Origin: Oceanospirillum linum
GTDB taxonomy: Bacteria > Pseudomonadota > Gammaproteobacteria > Pseudomonadales > Halomonadaceae
DNA length: 64,000 nt
Assembly: GCF_001995095.2 (NCBI RefSeq)
Contig: NZ_MTSD02000001.1
Span: 930,001 to 994,000 of the forward strand
Direction of reading: 5' to 3'
Shown here: positions 1 through 9,183 of the stretch, piece after piece
Layout: the number at the start of each line of letters is the position of its first letter
Position numbering within the stretch: the stretch's first letter is position 1
Translations under genes and position numbers: made by a program
Notes under the pieces: model-generated
Told to the model about the DNA's origin: nothing
Seen by the model: the letters and a program-made list of their open reading frames with translations, nothing else
Database searches by the model: none

Positions 1-1819
1 TTTGTGCGGCAACGATAGCGGTTTCGATATCTTTTTCAGAGGCTTCACGCACCTCACCCACTATATCCTGGTGATTGGCCGGGTTGATGACCGTTTTGGT
101 GTTCGCACCTTCAACATCACCGGCAATCATAGGTCCTGCCTGCCACTTATGACTCAGGTAGGCTCCGCGCTCTTTATCCAGCTGTTCAACAGTACGAGCA
201 TCAGTGATATCCCAGCCAATAGAGTTACGACGGGTTTCACCACGCTCTTTATTGCTAAACAGGTCAGCAGAACGGGTAATAACAGGGTTAGAAATACTGT
301 CCAGTGCCATTACCGTGTCAAACGGATCACGGGCAATATCAGCCGGTGCAATATCATGATCAACAATCTGGTTTACAAAAGAGCTGTTCGCACCATTTTC
401 CAGTAGGCGGCGTACCAGATAAGCCAGCAGATCCTGATGTGCTCCCACAGGGGCATAGATTCGGCAACGTACTTTACTTTCCTGCACAACCACATCGTGC
501 AGAGACTCACCCATGCCGTGCAGGCGCTGGAATTCAAATTTATCCAGATCATCCGCCAGATTCATAATTGCAGCCACAGAGTGTGCGTTGTGAGTCGCAA
601 ACTGCGGGTAGATGCGGTCAGTCATTTTCAGCAACTTAGTAGCACAAGCCACATAAGACACATCGGTGTTCACTTTGCGGGTGAATACCGGGAAGCCTTT
701 CAGGCCCATCACCTGAGCACGCTTGATCTCTGCATCCCAGTAGGCACCTTTCACCAGACGCACCATGATCTTACGATCCAGTTTCTCAGCGGTGGCGTAC
801 AGCCAATCAAGGACAAAAGGTGCACGCGGGCCAAAGGCCTGAACCACCACCCCAAAACCATCCCAGCCCGCCAGTTCAGGGCGTGCCAGTACCGCGCCAA
901 TGACATCCAGCGACAGGTCCAGACGATCCGCTTCTTCCGCATCGATGTTAAAGCCCATATTGGCTTCTTTCGCCATCAGCGCCAACTGGAAGGTACGCTC
1001 AACCAGAGTATCCATTACACTGTCGTATTTACCGAATTCATAACGCGGATGCAGAGCTGACAGTTTTACCGAGATGCCGGGATTTTTACGGATATCATCA
1101 TATTTGCAGGCCGATGCGATTTTAGCTATCGCTTCAGAATATGCGCGATGATAACGCAGTGCATCAGCATCAGTACGTGCCGCTTCACCCAGCATATCGT
1201 ACGAATAGTTGTAACCACGGGCCTGTTGCTTCTTACCGTTTTTGGTGGCTTCTTCAATGGTGCGGCCCAGTACAAACTGACGCCCTAGCTCCTTCATCGC
1301 TTGTTTAACGGCGGTACGAACCACAGGCTCACCCAAACGCTTAATCATGCCACGTAGAGTCTTGGTCAGGCCCTTTTCATCAGGAGACGCAATCAGTTTT
1401 CCGGTCACCATCAACCCCCAGGTGGAGGTGTTGATCAGTGCTGATTCCGACTGCCCCAGATGCTCCTGCCATTTACCAGGAACAATTTTATCCTCAATCA
1501 GCTCATCAATGGTTTCAGCATCCGGTACACGTAATAGTGCCTCTGCAAGACACATCAGAGCGACACCCTCTTTTGTGGTCAGACCATATTCCGCAAGAAA
1601 ATTTTCCATCATCGAAGGTTTTGCAGATGTGCGAACGCGGGTAATCAATTTTGCCGCTTCATTTGAGATCTGCTGTCGTGTTTCGGCAGACAAGCCTGCC
1701 ATCTCAACCAATGCATTAACCGAATGGGTTTCATCTGCCAAGTAATGGTCACGCATCGCTTCACGGATAGCGGTCGTGGTCATAGCGGCATTTGTTATCG
1801 TCTTCATTGCCTGAGTCAT
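1..1819 (-). CDS. putA: Bifunctional proline dehydrogenase / P5C dehydrogenase PutA, 3' part beyond window
   Basis: Oxidises proline to glutamate in two steps: an FAD proline dehydrogenase, then an NAD aldehyde dehydrogenase. About 606 residues are visible on the minus strand, open to the window edge. The start is the ATG at 1817-1819, with AAAGG about nine bases upstream. The flavin barrel is recognisable from motifs such as RLVKGAYWDAEIKRAQ and VFTRKVNTDVSYVACATKL. The beginning of the aldehyde dehydrogenase half follows (VINPANHQDIVGEV). There is no ribbon-helix-helix DNA-binding domain at the N-terminus, unlike E. coli PutA, so the protein should not regulate its own gene. That fits with the divergent Lrp-type regulator next door. 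The catalytic part of the aldehyde dehydrogenase lies outside the window. Confidence 0.95.
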   Translation of the reverse strand, partial: MTQAMKTITNAAMTTTAIREAMRDHYLADETHSVNALVEMAGLSAETRQQISNEAAKLITRVRTSAKPSMMENFLAEYGLTTKEGVALMCLAEALLRVPDAETIDELIEDKIVPGKWQEHLGQSESALINTSTWGLMVTGKLIASPDEKGLTKTLRGMIKRLGEPVVRTAVKQAMKELGRQFVLGRTIEEATKNGKKQQARGYNYSYDMLGEAARTDADALRYHRAYSEAIAKIASACKYDDIRKNPGISVKLSALHPRYEFGKYDSVMDTLVERTFQLALMAKEANMGFNIDAEEADRLDLSLDVIGAVLARPELAGWDGFGVVVQAFGPRAPFVLDWLYATAEKLDRKIMVRLVKGAYWDAEIKRAQVMGLKGFPVFTRKVNTDVSYVACATKLLKMTDRIYPQFATHNAHSVAAIMNLADDLDKFEFQRLHGMGESLHDVVVQESKVRCRIYAPVGAHQDLLAYLVRRLLENGANSSFVNQIVDHDIAPADIARDPFDTVMALDSISNPVITRSADLFSNKERGETRRNSIGWDITDARTVEQLDKERGAYLSHKWQAGPMIAGDVEGANTKTVINPANHQDIVGEVREASEKDIETAIVAAQ

Positions 1820-1872
1820 ATCGACACCTTTCGTTATTATGGGAATAATGCTCTGCATTCTAGCTTTTGACG

Positions 1873-1983
1873 AATAGACTTATTCTCTATTTTTTTTTCA
1901 TATTTAAAACTTTGTTTTATTTTTCAACCAAAAAACAAACCGAATATTAAAAATAAGTCTATTTATTTAGTTAATTAGACTAT
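1873..1983. promoter_or_regulatory. Repeated TAGACT-type operator motifs between putA and putR
   Basis: The 12-mer AATAGACTTATT (1873-1884) recurs as its exact reverse complement at 1952-1963. A related AATTAGACTAT follows at 1973-1983. The sites lie in very AT-rich DNA between the two divergent start codons. The placement suggests PutR binding sites; the assignment to PutR is inference. Confidence 0.5.
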
Positions 1984-2083
1984 AGAGTTCTAATAAACTA
2001 TCTAACAACCTGAATGGCAGGGGAAATTGGCTGAATACAGCCAAAGCCTGCTAAATAACTCATCAGTAAAGGACGTCACAGGA

Positions 2084-2560
2084 ATGAAACGAACAGATGA
2101 TCTCGACCGGATTGATCATGCTATTTTGCGCGAGCTGCAAAAAAATGCCCGCCTGACCGTCACAGAGCTTGCCTCAAGGGTAGGTCTATCTAAAACCCCT
2201 TGCCAGTTACGTATGAAAAAGCTGGAGCAGCAGGGCTTTATTTTGGGGTATGTGGCTCTGGTCGATCAGAAACGTCTGGGCGTTAACCACATCGCCTTTG
2301 TGCAGGTTAAGCTCAGCGATACCAAAACCAAGGCACTGGACGCCTTTAACGAAGCCGTACGTAAAATTCCTGAAGTGGAACAATGTCATATGATTGCAGC
2401 CGGTTTCGATTATTTACTGAAGGTTCGTACCAGTGGCATGGAAGATTACCGTAAAGTTCTTGGGGAGCAGATCTCAACCCTGCCCTTCGTGCTGCAGACC
2501 AGCACTTATGCGGTTATGGAAAGCGTTAAAGATATCGAATCCCACCTTCTCAGTAGCTGA
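2084..2560 (+). CDS. putR: Lrp/AsnC-family regulator, probable proline-responsive PutR
   Basis: A 158-residue Lrp-type regulator with an N-terminal helix-turn-helix (LTVTELASRVGLSKTPCQLRMKKLEQQG) split here by family knowledge into recognition helix and wing, followed by an RAM ligand/oligomerisation domain. The ATG at 2084 is preferred over the upstream TTG at 2027, because AAAGGA lies ten bases ahead and the protein then starts MKRTDDLDRID as Lrp proteins do. It is divergent from putA, the arrangement seen where a dedicated activator switches on proline degradation. Intergenic repeated motifs give it likely operator sites. Proline as effector is inferred from context. Confidence 0.85.
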   Translation: MKRTDDLDRIDHAILRELQKNARLTVTELASRVGLSKTPCQLRMKKLEQQGFILGYVALVDQKRLGVNHIAFVQVKLSDTKTKALDAFNEAVRKIPEVEQCHMIAAGFDYLLKVRTSGMEDYRKVLGEQISTLPFVLQTSTYAVMESVKDIESHLLSS

Positions 2561-2715
2561 TTATTAATGGGGTGCGCCCTACAAGCTGCCGCCGGGTATT
2601 GCAAAGATAAATCCGAACCAGCCCATAAAATAAATAGGGTTATCCCTAATACCCAAAGCCGTTACATAGAGTTACAATTAAATCGGTATTGTTCTTCCTT
2701 ATCTGAGGCACCTCC

Positions 2716-3660
2716 ATGTCAACCCGGCAGTTTCCTGCATCACTCCCAGTTTCTGAATCTTTTCAGACTGTTATTAAAAAAACCTCGCAACGGATCTGTC
2801 TGCTACTGCTTTTTACCTTACCCATCCAGACCGAAGCATCTTTTGACAAAGGTATGCGCTTCTATGAGCGAGAGCTGTATACCCATGCCCTGAACACCTT
2901 CCTTAAAGCTGCCAAAGCAGGTGACGCCAGAGCACAGTTAATGGCGGGACGCTTGTACGCAGATGGACGTGGTGGAGATTATGACGCCGACCAGGCCTAC
3001 ATCTGGTATCAGAAAGCAGCAAACCAAGATTTGCCGGAGGGGCAATATCTGCTGGGTATGCAGTACCTTGAGCCAGGTAACCCGAACTACAGTCAGGCGA
3101 AAGCGATCAGCTGGATCAGGAAAGCAGCTCAGCAGGGACTGACTGATGCTCAATACCAACTGGGAATGATGTATAAGCAAGGTACCGGAACAGCTTCCAG
3201 CCTGAAAAGAGCCGGGATTTGGCTGCAGAAAGCGGCTGGCAAAGGCCACAGCTCAGCCCAGTATGAAATGGGGCTGTTATCGGAAGATGGCCCCGGAGCC
3301 AGGCAGAACTACCGGGCAGCGGTAAGATGGCACACCCTGGCTGCCGAACAAGGCCACCCAAAAGCCTCACTGGCTGTCGCTTATCTGCACTACTATGGCC
3401 TTGGAACCTCTGTTAACCTGGAACAGGCCATTCATTGGCTTCAGAAAGCATCCGATGCAGGCCTGCTGGTAGCCCAATATAATCTGGCAGTATTGTACGA
3501 ACATTACCCCCGCATAAAACCCAATCTGGATGCATCACGCAAGTGGTACAAGTCAGCTTGTAGCAGCGGCTACACCAGAGCCTGCGAGCCCTACCAAAGG
3601 TTACAGGTGTCATACCAGAAAAAGCTGGAATCAACTGTTGAAACAGCAAAATATCCGTAG
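2716..3660 (+). CDS. Secreted Sel1-repeat (TPR-like) protein
   Basis: A 314-residue protein with an N-terminal hydrophobic segment (residues about 27-42, CLLLLFTLPIQTEA) that looks like a signal peptide. After it come about six Sel1-like repeats, with the pattern A-x2-G-x2-A-Q-x2-L-G-x-M-Y and W-x-x-K-A-A seen from residue 60 to 290. GAGG lies seven bases before the ATG. Sel1 proteins are periplasmic or envelope scaffolds for protein-protein contacts. No catalytic domain is visible, and the neighbours (putR, an MFS transporter) do not reveal a partner. Function unknown. Confidence 0.8.
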   Translation: MSTRQFPASLPVSESFQTVIKKTSQRICLLLLFTLPIQTEASFDKGMRFYERELYTHALNTFLKAAKAGDARAQLMAGRLYADGRGGDYDADQAYIWYQKAANQDLPEGQYLLGMQYLEPGNPNYSQAKAISWIRKAAQQGLTDAQYQLGMMYKQGTGTASSLKRAGIWLQKAAGKGHSSAQYEMGLLSEDGPGARQNYRAAVRWHTLAAEQGHPKASLAVAYLHYYGLGTSVNLEQAIHWLQKASDAGLLVAQYNLAVLYEHYPRIKPNLDASRKWYKSACSSGYTRACEPYQRLQVSYQKKLESTVETAKYP

Positions 3661-3883
3661 TGCCATTGAATGCTTCTGCTGCGCAGCAAAAAAAACAGCA
3701 CAGACAGCTCCTCGTGGGGCATCTGATTTTATTAAACGGGTAAGCTGACCTAAGCGGAAAAAGTGCAGTGCCCCTCATCTGGCCGAACAGGCCTGCCGGA
3801 TAATCTTCCGCCTTCGGCTCGCACTGTGCTAGTGTACATACTCTTCTCCCCTAAACCTCTTGTCGCCATTAACAGTGAGCCCC

Positions 3884-5050
3884 ATGCCTGAATTTTCTGC
3901 TCTGGTTTTTGCCACCGCTATCAGCATGCTTTATCGCAGCATTATCACTGTCATTGCACCCGATCTGTCCCGGGATCTGCAGCTGACGGCGGATGAACTG
4001 GGTACTCTGGCCTCGCTGTTTTTTATTGGTTTTGCCGTAGTTCAGCTACCTGTAGGTATTGCATTGGACAGACTTGGGCCTCGGCTGACTATTGTCAGCT
4101 TTATGGTACTGGCAATATCAGGCACCGCCCTTTTTGCGACAAGTAGTACACTCTGGATGGCCTGCGCAGGCCAACTGCTGATCGGTGCTGGCTGCGCACC
4201 TCTTATGACAGGTTCAATGGTGGTGATATCCCGGCGCTATAGCCCTGAGCACTTTGCTTATATGACAGCCCTGATACTGACATTAGCTAATCTGGGTGAT
4301 CTCTTCAGCACCGTTCCTTTTGCTTTTATATCTGAAACTCTGGGCTGGCGAGGTGCTTTGTGGATTATTCTGGCCATTACCAGCTGCTCAGCACTGGCCT
4401 GCTTACTCTTTCTTGGCCGGGACCGGCAAGCTGAAGGCAGTACACCGGAAAGCCTGTCGCAAATGATTGGTGGCATGGGCAGAGTTGCTCTGATTCGTGC
4501 AATCTGGCCGATATTACCATTGGTGCTGACCGGTTATGCCGCTTTGATGACTATCCGTGGTCTATGGGCAGGGCCATGGCTTGCTGATGAATATCTTCTG
4601 ACAATGAATGAAAGAGGTTATCTGCTACTGGGCATGTCATTGATGATGACCCTGGGTATGTACCTATATGGCTTTCTGGACCGTCAGACAGGACAGCGAA
4701 AATCTTTAATTATTGCCGGAACCCTACTCCTGATCCTTTCAATCATACCAATCAGCACGCCTTCCCCTCCTTTCCCTCTGGCTGCTTTCAGCCTGATGAT
4801 GATAGGGCTATTTGGCTATACCTATGCATTATTAATGGCCCATTGCCGGAGTTTTATACCGGCTCAACTGATGGGTAGAGGCATTGCTTACCTGACTCTG
4901 GTCGGCTTCTTTGGCGTAGGCCTTTTACAGACACTGTCCGGCTGGCTAATGAAGCACTTTCACTCTTACAGCCTGCTCCATGCCAGCCTGGCAGCTATAC
5001 TCATCATTGCAATAGTCTGCTACAGCCGCAGTAAAGCTCCGGCGGAGTAG
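3884..5050 (+). CDS. Major facilitator superfamily transporter
   Basis: A 12-helix inner-membrane transporter of about 388 residues. The MFS signature between helices 2 and 3 is visible as G-I-A-L-D-R-L-G-P-R, and a second half starts after a hydrophilic loop near residue 190. The open frame extends back to a TTG at 3860 and a GTG at 3875. I take the ATG at 3884, although no clear ribosome binding site supports any of the three. It is a drug/metabolite exporter-like subfamily by general look, but the substrate cannot be read from the sequence. It converges on the rarD-like gene with only four bases between them. Confidence 0.8.
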   Translation: MPEFSALVFATAISMLYRSIITVIAPDLSRDLQLTADELGTLASLFFIGFAVVQLPVGIALDRLGPRLTIVSFMVLAISGTALFATSSTLWMACAGQLLIGAGCAPLMTGSMVVISRRYSPEHFAYMTALILTLANLGDLFSTVPFAFISETLGWRGALWIILAITSCSALACLLFLGRDRQAEGSTPESLSQMIGGMGRVALIRAIWPILPLVLTGYAALMTIRGLWAGPWLADEYLLTMNERGYLLLGMSLMMTLGMYLYGFLDRQTGQRKSLIIAGTLLLILSIIPISTPSPPFPLAAFSLMMIGLFGYTYALLMAHCRSFIPAQLMGRGIAYLTLVGFFGVGLLQTLSGWLMKHFHSYSLLHASLAAILIIAIVCYSRSKAPAE

Positions 5051-5054
5051 AAGA

Positions 5055-5993
5055 CTACTTCTCAACCGGGTCAACTCCTATTATCTGTCGGCGTTGCCGG
5101 TAACGAACCAGACGCCCCTCTCCGGTAAAGAGCAACAATCCAAACCATATCAGAGCAAAAGTCACAAGCTTACTGCTATCCAAAGGTTCTTCATAAACAA
5201 AGACAGCCAGAACAAAAGTAATACTTGGTGCTAAATACTGGAAAAAACCTATCATCGACAACGTCAGTCGACGGGCGGCACCAGCAAAAAACAATAAAGG
5301 GAAAGTGGTCACCAGACCGGCTACTACCAGAAGCAGGTCGGTTTGCAAGCTCTGGTGACCAAAAACCAGCGAGCCATCAGACTGCATCCAGCCGAGGGCG
5401 ATCAATCCAACAGGCAGTACGATCAGCGTTTCAATAAATAAACCCGGTACAGCCTCCACCACCAGTTGTTTGCGTAAAAGACCATAAAATCCAAAGCTAA
5501 AGGCCAGCACCAAGCCAACCCAGGGCAGACTGCCAAACTCAATGAGCTGATAAAGCACCCCTAAGCCAGCAAAGCTTAGTGCTAACCACTGCATCGGGCG
5601 TAACCGCTCTGACAAAAAAACCATTCCTAAAAAGACACTAATCAATGGGTTTACAAAATAGCCAAGACTGGTTTCCAGTATGCGCCCTTCCGCTACAGCC
5701 CAGATAAAGACCAACCAGTTCAGAGAAATGATCAAAGCCGTCACCATCAGTCCTCCCAGCAACCTGGGCTGCCTGAAGACCGCAACCACCTTCCCCAGAC
5801 GGCCGGTAAAACCGATAAAAAGCGACAGAAATACTACAGACCAGATAATCCGGTGAACCAGCACCTCAAAAGCAGGCACATGGGTTACAGACTTAAAATA
5901 GACCGGGGCGATTCCCCAAATAGTATATGCAGCCAGGGCAAAGATTATGCCTTGGCGCAGATTTTTATCTTCAGCCACGTTCTGCGACCTCAT
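5055..5993 (-). CDS. rarD: RarD-type EamA-family permease
   Basis: A ten-helix drug/metabolite transporter of the RarD group, recognisable from the N-terminal block RQGIIFALAAYTIWGIAPVYF, which closely matches E. coli RarD. RarD is associated with chloramphenicol sensitivity; its true substrate is not established. The open frame begins at 6047, but those codons lie inside the upstream gene. The ATG at 5993 gives a 312-residue protein. A GTG at 5978, nine bases after GAGG, is an equally good start. Either start overlaps the end of the upstream membrane protein, so the two are probably translationally coupled. Confidence 0.85.
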   Translation of the reverse strand: MRSQNVAEDKNLRQGIIFALAAYTIWGIAPVYFKSVTHVPAFEVLVHRIIWSVVFLSLFIGFTGRLGKVVAVFRQPRLLGGLMVTALIISLNWLVFIWAVAEGRILETSLGYFVNPLISVFLGMVFLSERLRPMQWLALSFAGLGVLYQLIEFGSLPWVGLVLAFSFGFYGLLRKQLVVEAVPGLFIETLIVLPVGLIALGWMQSDGSLVFGHQSLQTDLLLVVAGLVTTFPLLFFAGAARRLTLSMIGFFQYLAPSITFVLAVFVYEEPLDSSKLVTFALIWFGLLLFTGEGRLVRYRQRRQIIGVDPVEK

Positions 5994-7047
5994 GGTTAAT
6001 AGTAGACGTTTCTGCCGCGATATCAGTAGGGGCAGAGTGCGGGGCACTCACGGTTCCTGTCACCAGGTAGGTTTGCCAAAATGTATCACTGGCATAGCGC
6101 AGTGCGCGGGTAACAACCGCCACCAATGTCAGGCTGAATATCAGGCGGAACCAGAGCGCTGCTGAGATATCCGCACCCATCACCATAATCAGCAAGGTAT
6201 CTTCGATCAGGCTATGACAGACACTCAACAGCAGCATCGCTGCAAAAATATCTTTCTTATTGATATGCCCTTTGCGGGATTCCTCTATCAGTAGCCCGCC
6301 ACCAAAAGAAAGTCCGAGGGTCATACCCACAATGGTCAGACTCGCAGCCTCCGGGCGAATACCCAGTAGGCGCAATACAGGCTTCAGCAGGAAAATCATC
6401 AGACGCTCGACGTGTATCCAGCGCAGAAAACGCAACAGACTGATCAGGCTGGCGATAACCAAAACAATCATGGCAAAGCTCTGGAGCTGCTGCCAAACCC
6501 ACGCGGAAAGAGTTACTTGCTGCACTTCGGGTTGCCATACCAGCTCAGCGGGGTGCTGCAACCAGTTAAAAAAGTCATAAATATGAAACAGCAAAACACC
6601 GAAGATTAGCGCCGTCACCAAACGCATGATAAGAGCCGCAATCAAACGTACGCCCGCAATCTGCACAATACGTACCTCTAGAGGCAGGCTATGGGCCACC
6701 AGCATCATACCGCCTAAAATACTCACCTGGGCAACGGTCATCGGGTAATCCGGTACTAACTGAAAAAAGACCATCAGCCCTGCATAAATATTGGTGATCA
6801 AATTGGTCGCCAACACCAACCCCATCGCCTCCGGTAATCCCACCAGAGTCATCAAGGGTTCAAGCACACGGGCTATAACCGGAATCGCTCCCAGCTCCTC
6901 CAGAACCCTGACGACAATTAAAACAGGGACCATCAGCTTGAACAGCATCCAACTGACATTAAAAATTTCACGCCCCAGTGATGGCAGCGTCCTGCCCCGG
7001 AACCCCTGCCACCACCGCAAAAAAGAGAAATGATCTGTTACCGCCAT
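5971..7047 (-). CDS. Nucleoside-recognition (Gate) domain membrane protein
   Basis: A 358-residue polytopic membrane protein with two copies of the nucleoside-recognition/Gate type helix bundle. Motifs include P-E-A-M-G-L-V-L-A-T-N-L and, in the second half, L-S-F-G-G-G-L-L-I-E-E. The same fold occurs in spore-maturation proteins SpmA/B, FeoB and nucleoside permeases. Proteins of this stand-alone type are widespread in marine gammaproteobacteria without a proven substrate. It shares a promoter region with the divergent Lrp regulator at 7269 and overlaps the rarD-like gene, suggesting a small Lrp-controlled transport operon (inference). Confidence 0.7.
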   Translation of the reverse strand: MAVTDHFSFLRWWQGFRGRTLPSLGREIFNVSWMLFKLMVPVLIVVRVLEELGAIPVIARVLEPLMTLVGLPEAMGLVLATNLITNIYAGLMVFFQLVPDYPMTVAQVSILGGMMLVAHSLPLEVRIVQIAGVRLIAALIMRLVTALIFGVLLFHIYDFFNWLQHPAELVWQPEVQQVTLSAWVWQQLQSFAMIVLVIASLISLLRFLRWIHVERLMIFLLKPVLRLLGIRPEAASLTIVGMTLGLSFGGGLLIEESRKGHINKKDIFAAMLLLSVCHSLIEDTLLIMVMGADISAALWFRLIFSLTLVAVVTRALRYASDTFWQTYLVTGTVSAPHSAPTDIAAETSTINHEVAERG

Positions 7048-7177
7048 ATACCGATACCTTAATCAAAGCCTGAATCTGTTGTTCCCGGACGAAACCGATC
7101 AGGGTTAACTGTGCCGGAGAGGGAGCCAGTTTACTCCGCTTTATTTTTATAAAATTTCTTTTATCTTTGTAAAAGCG

Positions 7178-7246
7178 AAGAAATATTTCTTTTTCTTCCA
7201 AAATAGATATTAGAATTAGAAAAAAACACATCCATAAGAAATATTA
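7178..7246. promoter_or_regulatory. Palindromic AAGAAATATTTCTT and repeat in divergent promoter
   Basis: A perfect 14-base palindrome AAGAAATATTTCTT occupies 7178-7191. Its left ten bases, AAGAAATATT, recur at 7237-7246, about 59 bases on, just before the Lrp-type gene. The surrounding DNA is strongly AT-rich. The location suggests sites for autoregulation by the adjacent Lrp/AsnC protein; this is inference. Confidence 0.45.
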
Positions 7247-7268
7247 TTAACCTTGGCGAGATCTACCG

Positions 7269-7721
7269 ATGGATCGTATCGATAAAAAGATTCTCAACCT
7301 ATTACAAAAAAACAACCGCATCAGTAATCAGAAACTGGCCGAAACCGTTGGTTTATCAGCCCCTGCTTGCCTGAAGCGGGTCAAAAAACTGAGAGAGAGC
7401 GGTGTCATCATGGCTGATGTCTCCATCGTCAGTCCTCAGATTGTAGGACACCGGATCAATGTCATTGTTGAAGTAGAGATGGATCGGGATACGCTGGATG
7501 TTTACGACAGTTTCAATCGTCAGATGAGCGCATGCCCGGAGGTCACCCAGTGCTATCAGGTGACGGGGGAAGTGGACTTTGTTCTGGTGGTTCTGGTGCC
7601 GGATATGCAGACCTATGAAGCCTTCGCTCGCCGGGAGCTGGCCAGCAACCGCTACCTGAGAAAGTTTCGTTCCCTGATCTCCCTGAGACGAGAGAAGTTC
7701 CGCACCGCCATCGAGCTTTGA
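7269..7721 (+). CDS. Lrp/AsnC-family transcriptional regulator
   Basis: A 150-residue Lrp-type regulator: an N-terminal winged helix (RISNQKLAETVGLSAPACL region) and a C-terminal RAM domain with the typical E-V-T-Q-C-Y-Q-V-T-G-E-V-D-F strand. It is divergent from the nucleoside-recognition/rarD-like pair and likely controls it. It is distinct from PutR at 2084; the two share only family-level features. The effector, probably an amino acid, cannot be told from sequence. Confidence 0.85.
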   Translation: MDRIDKKILNLLQKNNRISNQKLAETVGLSAPACLKRVKKLRESGVIMADVSIVSPQIVGHRINVIVEVEMDRDTLDVYDSFNRQMSACPEVTQCYQVTGEVDFVLVVLVPDMQTYEAFARRELASNRYLRKFRSLISLRREKFRTAIEL

Positions 7722-7889
7722 TTCTGACCGCACTATAATCCTATTGACATATAGCAATGGATTGCTATCTAACAGAAAACGTCCCTTTGCCCCGCCTCCT
7801 TAACTGATTACATTACCTCCTCAACTCACTCACCACGACTTAACAGGCGCGCAAGAAAAAGAATTAGCGCGCCCAAGGAAGAAGGCATA

Positions 7890-9077
7890 GTGGATACACT
7901 GATACAATCGATCTACCAACTTTTTGGCGTCAACTCTAAGGAACAGTTTGCTGACCTGGTCAGCGCTAAGGGCCATCAGGAGATTATTCGACAGCACAGA
8001 GCAGATCTTATTGCCAGTCGTATTTTCCCCTTCGCTGTGCTGTTTGGCATTGTCGTGCCAGCCTGGGGTATCCTCGACCTGATTTATTTTCCGACTGAGA
8101 TCGCTCTGACTTTCGTTGCCATGCGCCTGGCATCCGGTGGTGCCTTTTTTATTCTGGCCTATATCACAAAAAAAGTACGCATAGGTATGAAGCGGGCACT
8201 AACAAGTCTGATGGTCATGCTGATGATTCCAACACTCTTCTACCAGCTCAGCACGCCCCTGATTGCATCAGCGGAACTGACAGGTATGGCAACGACCCTG
8301 ATGAGCCTCTACGGCCTGCTTCCTTATGTCGTGATCGCATCCCTGGCCCTTTTTCCATTAACACTGAAAGAGTTCTCTCTTTTCTCTCTTGTTCTGGTCA
8401 TTTTATCAGGCATAGGCCTCTATCGCAGTGAGGGCAGTGACCTGAATATGCTACTGGCTCAGCTTTGGCTACTGTTGGTCATTCTGGGGGTTTCCATGTT
8501 TTCTTCCCTGCAGCAGGTACGCTATCTGATCTCTCAGATGGTAAAAGCCAGCTATGACGGTCTGACCAAACTACTGACCCGCCGGGCAGGTATGGATATT
8601 ATGGAGTCACTATTTCGGGCGACAGGCCTCCAGCAATCCAACTTCTCGGTGCTTTTTTTAGACCTGGATAAATTCAAAGGGATCAACGACACCCTGGGGC
8701 ACGATGCCGGGGATGAGGTTCTGCGGCAAACAGCCAAAACACTCAGCGAAAGCATCCGTCGTGGTGATGCCGCGATCCGCTGGGGAGGAGAAGAGTTCCT
8801 GATTCTGTTGCCACATACGGATTCCGAATCCGCCAAGAATGTTGTCAGTCGCCTTATGAACCGTGGTCTGGCAACTCTGCCGGACGGCACACCGGTTACA
8901 GCCAGTATAGGGTTATCTGAACAACACGAAGACAATACACATAGCTGGAAGGATCTGGTGGATATTGCAGACAAACGCCTTTACCACGCAAAACAAACCG
9001 GTCGGGCCAAATGTGTTGCCCCAGATGGTAGTGAAGTCCATTTCCCTGCACAGAACGCTCGGGTTAAAGCCAACTAA
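7890..9077 (+). CDS. Membrane-bound diguanylate cyclase (GGEEF)
   Basis: A 395-residue protein starting at GTG with AAGG just ahead. Residues about 45-205 hold five to six membrane helices with no recognisable ligand-binding motif. The C-terminal GGDEF domain (about 215-385) carries the active-site motif GGEEF and the metal-binding F-L-D-L-D-K-F-K-G-I-N-D-T-L-G-H signature, so it should make c-di-GMP from two GTP. The RxxD inhibitory site is not obvious five residues before the motif (sequence R-R-G-D-A-A-I-R-W-G-G-E-E-F), although R-R-G-D lies slightly upstream. Its signal is unknown. Confidence 0.88.
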   Translation: MDTLIQSIYQLFGVNSKEQFADLVSAKGHQEIIRQHRADLIASRIFPFAVLFGIVVPAWGILDLIYFPTEIALTFVAMRLASGGAFFILAYITKKVRIGMKRALTSLMVMLMIPTLFYQLSTPLIASAELTGMATTLMSLYGLLPYVVIASLALFPLTLKEFSLFSLVLVILSGIGLYRSEGSDLNMLLAQLWLLLVILGVSMFSSLQQVRYLISQMVKASYDGLTKLLTRRAGMDIMESLFRATGLQQSNFSVLFLDLDKFKGINDTLGHDAGDEVLRQTAKTLSESIRRGDAAIRWGGEEFLILLPHTDSESAKNVVSRLMNRGLATLPDGTPVTASIGLSEQHEDNTHSWKDLVDIADKRLYHAKQTGRAKCVAPDGSEVHFPAQNARVKAN

Positions 9078-9111
9078 AACAACATACTATTCTGGTATTC
9101 CAGCATAGAAA

Positions 9112-9144
9112 ACAGCTCCTGAATAAGCGGACTTCAGGAGCTGT
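9112..9144. terminator. Hairpin between convergent genes
   Basis: A perfect 12-base-pair inverted repeat, ACAGCTCCTGAA at 9112-9123 and TTCAGGAGCTGT at 9133-9144, with a nine-base loop, sits between the converging GGDEF and chemoreceptor genes. There is no long T run on either side. Confidence 0.6.
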
Positions 9145-9183
9145 ACTATGCTACAGACGCATCAGTGACTATCTTCAAAAAAA

